Assembly (NCBI GenBank): GCA_040437565.1
Contig: JBDOQK010000001.1
Span: 868,001 to 932,000 of the forward strand
DNA length: 64,000 nucleotides
Direction of reading: 5' to 3'
From: Albugo candida
Lineage: Eukaryota; Oomycota; Peronosporomycetes; Albuginales
Part shown: positions 55,501 through 64,000 of the stretch, in pieces
How the letters are laid out: the number at the start of each line of letters is the position of its first letter
How positions within the stretch are numbered: position 1 is the stretch's first letter
The notes under the pieces: generated by a model
What the model saw: only the letters and a program-made list of their open reading frames with translations
Told to the model about the DNA's origin: nothing
Databases searched by the model: none
Translations under genes and position numbers: made by a program

Positions 55501-58500
55501 CGGACATTGTCAGAAGCATCGAGTCATGATAAAATTCAATGATACGTCCGTATGCATCGACATCGCATCCACATGTCAATGCTCGCTGTATCAATTTATC
55601 GATCACTGTGAGATCAGCTTCATTGTTTTCAATTGCATTCAACGCATGTTCGAGGTCTTGAGTCACTTTTTTGACTTCATTTTGATGTTCTACTTTCGCT
55701 GTAATCAGCTCTTCTATCGGATCACCTTGAGCCAAGTCGATTAAGTAAGTCATATCGTCCTCGTTACAAGCGGTCCATAATTGTAGCAACATCTGCAAAG
55801 GACTTGCTGCTTGCTCTTGATCCATCAAAGGTGCTACATCAAGCATCGTATTGTCGGTGTCTTCAGAGTCTTCGACGTTTTGTAACTCATCCCTCTGCTT
55901 TAAGGCATTTTTTAGATTGAAATCCCATGTGGCAATTCCACCTTCGATAGCTGTAGAGATCGCAGAGTTCAATAGCGTGAGATCACCACAAGTTCTTGCT
56001 ATAGCGAGAAATTTGATCGATTGATTTCGTTCAGCATGGAAGCTGAGTGCACTCAGTCCATGAGCAAGATTATCTCGAGCGTTCTGCACAAGTTCAATAC
56101 CAAGCTGTGCGATTACTTGATCTCCCAATGATGCGAGGCGCTCCAAAATTTTTTTTGTAGCGATCCAGTTTCCTTCTTCCATAGAGCGCTCCAGTGCTGC
56201 TCTGAGAAGGGAAAGCTTCTCTGTAGACAGGGTTATTGCGTCAGTGCTCTTGTCATTAATACAAGTAGCCATTGGCTGTGGACTAGGTTGTGTTGATGTA
56301 TCTTCAGCGGCGTCGATAGCTGAACGCAGGAAAGTTTCGATCTCAGGACATTGAGATTCTAGTCCTTTTTGTAGCACATTTTTCAGTGGTGAATGCAGGG
56401 TTCGAATAGCTTCATGGGCGGATTGCTTGGATACGACTGGAATCGCTTTATTTACAGCCTCAAGCGTGTTCATCAAAGCTTCCACAGCACCTTTTTCTTC
56501 TAATGCGCGGATGACAAGTACTGTCGCAAGCTTCTGCTCTTTGATATCCTTTGTGGATTCATCCAACAATGCCAGCGTTCCCATCAATGACTCTACGTCT
56601 TTACTCAATATTCCATCCCACAGTTGCTTCCGAATTTCCTGCTGAGCCTGAAGATTCTTGTGAGAACGCTCTTGTTGAGCGTGTTTTTCATCGAGAAGAC
56701 TTGCACAACGAAGCCTGAGCTTTCTCAAATGTCCCGTATCCATAGAAGGATGATACGTTTCTGCAATTCGAATGACATAATCTACCAGAACAGGGTGAAT
56801 GTGGGACCCTTTGGATGTAATAGTTTCAGCTGATTCGTGCAATTCAGACGTTTGAGTCAAGTCATTCGCTAGTGATTGCACGTATTCTTCTTCCTCTAAA
56901 ACAGTAACTAGTGCACTTGCCTCATTCAAAACTCGAATGTACTGGGGTGGTTCTTGTTGATCTCTGTAGTTGAGGGAACCATGAGCACTGCTGGCATGGT
57001 CTTGTTGCTGGTTAACACGTTTACTACGCGCCGAAAGAGTGCTCAAACTCGGCGCAAGCAATTGCTGACACTTCTGGATACTTATGAATAGCTCATTTCC
57101 GTCACGTTTTTGCATAGCTGTGCGAAGTCGTTGCATGTTTACTCGAATTTCTAGCGCTTTTTTACGAAAAACTCCATGGAGTAGACTCCGCTGTATCATT
57201 GTTGCACAGGCGTTGAGGTAAATATCCCGAGCTTGTTCCAGTTTCTTATATTGATGGCTCGTACAAAATATTTTGTTTGCCTTCATTGATGCGTCTAAGA
57301 CATTGGATGAATCTGACAGGCGTTGTGGAGCTGCTGAAATACGATAGGAGTCATCTTCTAATACACCGATTGCCGAAAGAGATCGCAACAGAGACTCAAT
57401 GGTTCCACGATGTCCACAGATATTTTTGTATCGACGGATAAAATGGCTAAAGGATAATTGTACGCTGAACACAGAACGACTAGCACGCATTAAGTCAACA
57501 ATATGCATCATGCGAAGTTGCTCTGCTACATAGCCCGAGTCGAAATGGCCTTGTTCTAACGTCGAGTTTGGTTTCAAACACACCAGAAAATTCTTCCCAG
57601 TATGATTCAAAGCTTGCAACAATGCATCCGACTGAGTTTGCATTTCCAAAGCAGTGCCTTGTGTACTATTAGTGTTTTGCCGTTTTTTTGATGCTGTTTT
57701 TCCAGATGTAGTCCGTTTTCTGCTATCAGCTTTTTTGTTGTCTTCAGTTGACAACGCCCCTGCCGCTGCCTGATTCGTAGCAATCTGAGCTGCTCCGACG
57801 GCACGTAAAATTCCATTTTTTGACGAATGCATAATTGCCGCACATGTCGCGGAGACTGTGAGCATGTTTTTTGGACAGAAAGATTTCCCGGAGTACAAAA
57901 TTTTGCCATGATAATGTTCAATTGTGAAAAGGAGGTTCCAATCTCGAGGATTATTAATACGACTCTCCAAGTACTCCGTATTTGTCGGTCTTGCAAGAGC
58001 CCGAGACCCATCGTTTACAGCTAGTAAGTTGGAAATCAGCTCTTCTTCATCGGGTAAGCGCATTTTAGAATGATCGCGTAACAACACAAATAATCCAAGT
58101 GTCGGGTGCTCCATGAAATCAAGACACTTATTCTCCACGTGACTCGAAGACATTGTATTCTCACTCAGTCTAGTACTAAAGCTTCCACCTTTCATGCTGC
58201 TGGACCGAGATTTCGTTGTTGCGAAAGCTTCAAGAGGACTCAATGTATTGATAAGATAAAAATGATGCACTTTTTCAGACCAATAGTTTGCACAGAGTTG
58301 CTCGAACCCATTGAATCGTACGCTGGTGCTTTGTGAATGGTAAGGTGCGCCTGATGTCCTAGCGTTTATGTCGGTCGAACTGTTACGGAGTGCCGAGGCC
58401 GTGCCAGAAGGAAGAACTATTTCACTCGTAATGTCCTCATGACCGATCGTATCCAGTATATGTATACCCTGACTTTGTATCACCAGGTTCGAATTTGCGT

Positions 58501-60768
58501 AACGATCAAATACGCCACCAAGGAAGCCATTGAGTGTCTCAACCATGAAATGGAAAAGCGACTCGTACACGGACCGTATAAATGTATCTCTGGCTTTATT
58601 TGCTTGTGCCACTGTCACAACTTTCAAGGAGGAGACTGCTTTATTGTTCTCATCGCGGGAGAAAAATTGTCGAGTTCGGAAATAATTGTCAAGGACAACA
58701 GGTTCCACATCGAGTAAGTGGGCTACCAGTGTGATTTGTGCAGGGTCTTTTAGCACACACGAAGCTGCATTAAGTACAGAGTCTCTTCTTCCAGGATTTC
58801 CAGTTGCGTCGTATGTCTGATCTCTCGTCGACCCTTCCCCAGAAGTCTCAGGTACAAATTCAACGTTTCCCAGATGTAGTAGACCAGCGATAATACGAAT
58901 AATCTCAAGTCTTTGAGACTTACGGATCCTCAATACTGAAAAACTTGACATTAGGTCGCGATAATCTCGAGCATCTATCGTTTCATCTCCCCCCGGTGCA
59001 GTCGTGAATGGAGGGAATGAACCCACTGAATCAGATTGATTCTTGAGCAAAGCAAAGTCATTGGCGCATTTGTTACTCAGTTCAAGCTGTTCTCGTAAGC
59101 CTGGATCGTGCTGTACACCAGCCAACACTTGATAAAATACGTGAAAATTGCGTTCATCATACCGAGTTTCGATGACACGAGACTTCTCGAAATAATGAAT
59201 CGTAAACCCTCCGCCGATCAAGTGACGGTGCTTGTTGAATTCGACCGATATCATTTTCGCAAAACGAGACGAGTTTCGATTCTGTCGCGTCGTCGCATTA
59301 CCAAAGCTTTCCAAAACTGAGAATGCATGCAGAATTTGCTGCCCAACAGAATGCGCCGTTGAATTCGCGTTGAGAGAGTCCGACTGAAGAGAAGCCGACG
59401 ATGTGTTTTGCTGAGCACTTTGTGGCGCTTTAGGAGTGCTTGTCGGAACATCAGCGAGTTCCCTGCCTTCCACTAGCAGATCGGCAGTCTCTGTCTCTTC
59501 ACCATACTCGCACAAATATTGCACAAGTAATTTCGCGGCATCAGACTTCCCGGAACCCATGACGCCGACAAGAATAATGGCCTGGTCTTCGCCTGTGTCT
59601 TGCATGAATCGAAAGGCATTATGAGCCATTGCAAACAGGTGCGGCGGGATGCTGTTGTAATTTATTGTTTTCGGGGCGCCCATGAAATATGTGCCCAAAG
59701 AAGACGAGGCATGGCTAGATGCAAGCGATTGTGTCGAGAAACCCACTGCGCTACTTGCCAGAGACCCTGCAGCAGTCATTGTCAGGTCAAGCTGCTGTTG
59801 TTGCTGCATCATGTCCTGCATAACTAAGGGTGTATAAATCGGTAAAGATACCACTGGATTAATGCTAATCAAAACACGATCCATCCATGTGTATATCTGA
59901 TCGATGCGATATCGTGCTCGTAGTGTATACAGTACGATATTTTCCAATTGTTTCTGTGAGAAGACTTCATTTTTTCCACTGTCTCCCTTAAAAAAACGCT
60001 CGTCAGAATTCAGAGCTTGACTCCATTTAAGAATAATCTTAACCTTACATTTGTTGCCATCAAAGGAATGGAGCTTAAATCTTGAATGTTCCGAGATGGT
60101 GCTGTTTTGGGATGATGACAAAGCGGTATTCTGACGTAATCAGAATTTCTTATTTCCCGTTCTTCTCCATCTTCGGTATGTACAGTAATCACAGGTTTCT
60201 CATGGTCAGTAACGGGATCGTATATATATCCTACTCGGACAACACTAGCTGGAATGACGCCTTCTTTACGTTGTGTACCGCCTACATCGCAATCGACCAA
60301 AAGATGTGTATTCTCTGTATTGCCACTAGATTCCGGAACCCATATATGATCTCCTTCGTCAATCATTCCAGAACGACTATCGGCGTATCCATTTGCTGTT
60401 GTAGAATGATCAACCGATCCCTTGGTCCGTGAATTCTTTCTTGCTTTGTTCGTTAGCGGTGATTGACCCATTGGTGTTTTTCGTTGCGAAATACTAGGAC
60501 TGATAGTACCGAGATCATTATTGTGTCCTGGCAAAGATGAAGAAATATTTAATGATTGGGAGCTTGACCCTGCAAGCAGAGTATTGCCACCGCCTTGTTC
60601 CATCGAATTGGTTCGCGCATGATTCCGATTCTGAAACTCGCTCGTATCTCCACGTGAAGAATGGCGTGGTCGTGTGATTGTATGCAGTCGAGGTACACCA
60701 GGAGATGACGAGCCATAACTTCTGGTAATGTCCAGCAAACTTGCTTGAGAAGGCCGAAAATTGGACAT
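52501..60768 (-). CDS. divergent MyTH4-FERM myosin, 2656 aa
   Basis: Minus strand. Exon 1 is 60768-60049 and exon 2 is 59986-52501 less the contig overlap (reads to 53124, then 52888-52501). The intron is 62 nt (GTAAGG...TTTTTTTAAG). Myosins are actin motors; MyTH4-FERM tails bind microtubules, membranes and cargo. Order: disordered Ser-rich N-terminus, an SH3-like fold (~145-220), the motor with P-loop GVMGSGKS (~380), switch I NSSRFAKMISVEF (~479) and switch II-position DTIGHE (~752), a weak IQ-like helix (~1170), a long helical region with armadillo/coiled-coil character (~1200-1800), MyTH4 (DEIYIQLMKQLTKNP, SLRGWALFAMC; ~2000-2160) and a FERM domain to the end. The P-loop (usual GESGAGKT) and switch II (usual DIxGFE) depart from consensus. 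The frame is intact. Confidence 0.9.
52754..53123. repeat. assembly gap flanked by a 135-bp duplicated overlap
   Basis: N run at 52889-52988. Sequence 52754-52888 recurs at 52989-53123, within the last part of the myosin FERM region. Confidence 0.95.
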
Positions 60769-63065
60769 ATTCAGTGTTCGATATGCAGGAAAAGCAGTGA
60801 AAGCGATTAGATACTCAAAACGTTACGAAGATCGTGTCGTCTTTATCTTTTCGGTGTAGACTATGTGTTCAGCTCCTTCCTAGTTCCGTATGTTATGTAA
60901 GCCTTCGACTTTCCGTGCAAGGGTTGCAAGACATACGGGTGGGTTCGTGGATATGTTATGGGTTCAGTCGAATACATAAGGCGTAATACAATATCGAACA
61001 TTTGATGAGTTTACATTTGTCGTCTAAGCTATCCCGGAAAAGGTTACAGCCACAATCATCTTATGAATATCAGCGGCTGTACTCAAGATTTGGTCATTGT
61101 GAACTATGAAAATAATGCAGGTACCCAATTTGTGTACTTGTACGAGACGCTCGGGGCAGTCATGCACATCCGTCATGATATCCCCAATCATCTCTTTCTT
61201 TTGTAAACAAGACTTTCAATCGAAAGGGGCTTGCTAGAGACAGGATCATATGATTGTTCATGAGAGTGACATTTCCAGTCCGGATCGCTGCTATTTCATT
61301 ATTGTTGTTCAAGCCAATGAGGTGCGATGACGGTATGGTTCCAAGTGTTGAGAATTGCGGTAGAGCGAAACATTGAGAATGCCAACAATCTTACTACGCA
61401 TTGGCACATGTGAGTTAACTTCGGGCTAGATGGAATATTATGATTTATGGACTTTCATTCGGTTTCCGTGTACTGCATCAAGAATACCAGTGAGACAGTT
61501 TTATATACCCGCGCAATACAAGTGGTGCTGCTGTTCTTTGTGCGGTTGAAGTCAATTGAGTAGTTCTCTCCATACACCCAGCAGCTTTCCGTACATTCGA
61601 TTATAAGACCGGGCATAGTCCTTCTCGCTGATCCATTACTTGTATATGACCCGCTTTCTCGACATCACTAGGCAATATTCTATTCAGCGCATGTAGAACG
61701 ACTAGGCAAGCCAATGCCTCTGAGTCTTCTATGATCTGTACATTTGTTGCATGCTTCACCCTATTTCACGTCATTATTGTGTACTGTTAATTGGTTTTTT
61801 TCCACTTGATATTCAACATCCCGTTTTGCGAAAGATGACAATGCTTGATTCAACCAGCCTTGATCCTGGAGTCTACTTAAGTCGAATATGCACATTTGCT
61901 AGAATCATCTATCTCGCTGTTGAATATTCGTGAAGTACATTTCCTATAACTACAGTCTGATGCTCAGTTTGATCTCCACGTTAAGCACGGCGTCTTGTAA
62001 TTGCATGCAACCGACTTGCATCGAATTTAACATGTTCGACTTGTTCAGCAAGTCAGTATCAGAAGCCCTCCCAGATATGTTCTGGTCTCTCGATCTGCGT
62101 GAAAGCTCTTCAATCAGCTCCTTCCAATGACGCGTATATGATGAAATACTTTTGATATAAAATGAAGAGTGACAAGACAAAGCGGCCGCTTTTCAACTTA
62201 TTCGCTTGATTGTACAGAGCTCACATCTTTCGCCAAATTGGTACAAAATGCTCATATTTTTGCATTGATTTCTACCCGTTCTAACGTTAAGTTTTCTGAT
62301 TGCGCTTTGCAGATAATTCTTGAACGTGAATCTCCAAAGAAAAATTTACGGGCTTGCGACTATCCAGAATTCATCTTTGTAATACATACGAGCACATTTC
62401 AACTCGCCTTCTCGTCAGAATTTCTCCTCTCTGTTTCTTCAATGAAAATTCATAACACATGGTCACGACGTTCGTCAACGTCTCAAGCCCAGATCATTGC
62501 TTTATTTAACTCATGTTCAACATATTGAATGCAGGAACCTCGCATTTCACTTAAACGGTCGATTCGGCTGCGAGAAATTGTTGAGTCTTGATGAGAGCTG
62601 AAGGTAGTTTTAGTCGCATATTATCTTCCATCCTTTTAACACAGGAAAGAAATTTCAAGCTGAATGCTAAGAATATCCGAAGTGTGAAAATGTCCAAGTT
62701 TTGTCATCCCCGTCGGAATATTCGACACGAAGTGGCTACATTCCGCAAATTTGTCAAATTGTGCAATATCCTTCTTAGCCCAAGAAAGTGAGAACCGATA
62801 CTCGTCGGCCATCAAGTCGATCATCTTGCGTTAGCTAAGCGGGGAGGTACCATTTGTCTCTGTTGTGTTGGAGACAAAGATTACACGCTTAACTTTATTC
62901 TCGTACACGTTGTAGACCATTCTATTTATTCACCATGCTGACCTCACTCACCCCATCCGCTAAACTTCTGCAATGTGAGCACGTATTGTGACCTTCGTGT
63001 AACGGGAAGTGGTCCATATAGGTGTGATTCTATTTCGAGCCGCAGAGGCGGTTGAGATGATTGGC
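60769..63065. other. gene-poor interval upstream of the myosin gene
   Basis: About 2.3 kb. Short minus-strand frames look protein-like (62180-61950, YTRHWKELIEELSRRSRDQN; 62824-62636, CSHFVSNIPTGMTKLGHFHT) and may be relics or exons of the partial gene to the right. A 119-codon plus frame (62169-62528) overlaps them. None can be named. Confidence 0.4.
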
Positions 63066-63572
63066 CTACCTTTCACAAACTAGTTGCGTATCAAGTTTAA
63101 ATTTCTGCCATACCCCACCGCATTTTATCAAGTGATGATCATTCAAGAAAAAGCTTGTATCTGATTCAAGCAACTGAACATCGACCTGAAATTCATCGTT
63201 AAGGATCAAAGCTTCGTCATTTGGCTTGATAAGACCACACTTTATCACGTATACATATGCGTAAATCAGTTTGTCGAAAGAACCATACCATCGGACATCC
63301 CGTAGATACGAAAAAGCAATCTGCGCCTGAAAGCATTTCCACGGGATTAAGAAACGCACGCATGAAAGGATATCGTTTTGTACCATTCCAGCCAAGCTAG
63401 CATAACATGCAGAGTCGATCATCTTGTCAATTTTTTGATTGTATGTGTCAATCGATTTTAATTCTCCAGTTGGTAGCTTCAACATAGATTTCCGATCCTC
63501 GCAATTTGGAGTATATGGCAAATCTTTATCTAGTGCCGCCTCTAGTATTGGTGCTCGATACAGCCATTCCAA
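63066..63572 (-). CDS. partial minus-strand exon of an unidentified gene
   Basis: Open for about 168 codons with no in-frame ATG at its 5' side; it can be read back to a stop near 63600 and there is an acceptor-like CTTAG just inside. It is therefore an internal exon or a relic, with the first exon further right or outside the window. The product has a balanced, globular composition (TYNQKIDKMIDSACYASLAG, FLIPWKCFQAQIAFSYLRDV, DVRWYGSFDKLIYAYVYVIK). I do not recognise the family. Confidence 0.4.
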   Translation of the reverse strand: MEWLYRAPILEAALDKDLPYTPNCEDRKSMLKLPTGELKSIDTYNQKIDKMIDSACYASLAGMVQNDILSCVRFLIPWKCFQAQIAFSYLRDVRWYGSFDKLIYAYVYVIKCGLIKPNDEALILNDEFQVDVQLLESDTSFFLNDHHLIKCGGVWQKFKLDTQLVCER

Positions 63573-64000
63573 TGAAAGATCGACTGCTAAAGAACTAAGA
63601 TCGTTTCATTTTAGAAGTGCCAGCCGAGTATTAGAAGGCGCATGGCATGATCGTAGCAGCCCAAATCCAAACTTTCGATCTCTGACTCTGGATCCTCACA
63701 ACATCACCGTACATATACAAAATCTTCATAGATTATGGAAGCAAAACAGAAAGAAAATGCTTCCGTGTCACATCCCACTATACTCCTTCCAAGCAGGCCT
63801 TCCCACTCTATCATATTTCGAATATACTGGCAAGGCGGCACACGGCATTAGCATTGTTTTCAGTCTTGACAAACGGCACAAGATCAATTGTACTGCTAAG
63901 ATGAATAACCGAAATCAAAAATTTACTTATTCTTGAGCTGAAAAGCTTTCACCTTGCAATTGGGCTTTTTCAGAGTAGTGGGTTTCAAAAGGTGAACCAA
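63573..64000. other. window end, nothing certain
   Basis: A plus-strand frame (63439-63936) overlaps the minus-strand exon and lacks motifs. The upstream exon of the partial minus gene could lie here, but I could not place it. Confidence 0.4.

Noticed and set aside
1-64000. tRNA genes, CRISPR arrays, retroelements or DNA transposons
   Set aside because: I saw no cloverleaf with B-box, no regularly spaced repeats, and no polymerase, integrase or transposase motif on reading the window; this is a reading by eye, not a search.

Overview
The window is nuclear DNA of a compact, diploid eukaryote and looks like an oomycete, most plausibly an obligate biotroph of the Albugo (white rust) type. Supporting signs are intergenic distances often below 200 bp, very short introns (mostly 43-63 nt with GT...AG ends), Inr+FPR-like sequences of the oomycete core-promoter type ahead of two genes, and a large MyTH4-FERM myosin. 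The species is an inference. The assembly has ten 100-N gaps. At nine of them the sequence before the gap is repeated after it, so the gaps are unmerged contig overlaps and exons there are written twice. Two of the overlaps differ by a substitution and one by an indel.

Layout. 0.3-6 kb: a PH-domain protein, an LEA-like repeat protein, a small coiled-coil protein, COX16 (minus strand) and a tiny possible gene. 6-20 kb: UTP10/HEATR1 (a 6.9 kb single exon), a small TTDN1/MPLKIP-like protein, an amino-acid permease, phenylalanyl-tRNA synthetase beta subunit and an unidentified coiled-coil protein. 20.4-20.7 kb: a GC-rich, self-complementary, non-coding stretch that may be a structured RNA. 20.8-28.5 kb: eIF3c, a hypothetical protein, endonuclease III (NTH1, six exons) and uroporphyrinogen decarboxylase. 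29-36.4 kb: a Stealth/GNPTAB-type phosphotransferase with Notch-like repeats and an EF hand, signal peptide peptidase, a small membrane protein and uroporphyrinogen-III synthase. 36.9-39.2 kb: a protein with two ParB/SerK-like domains. 41-42.4 kb: a TOPORS-like RING protein and a small hypothetical gene.

From 42.4 to 52.5 kb there is a gene-poor island without a convincing intact gene. It holds two decayed copies of one gene in opposite orientation. A 2656-residue divergent MyTH4-FERM myosin fills 52.5-60.8 kb, and the last 3 kb is again gene-poor with one partial minus-strand exon.

Functionally the intact genes are mostly housekeeping: ribosome biogenesis (UTP10), translation (eIF3c, FARSB), haem synthesis (HemD and HemE, two consecutive steps) and its consumer cytochrome oxidase (COX16), DNA repair (NTH1) and the secretory pathway (SPP, Stealth). 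I found no transposable element, CRISPR array, tRNA or recognisable RXLR/Crinkler effector. The most unusual item is the tandem SerK-like protein.
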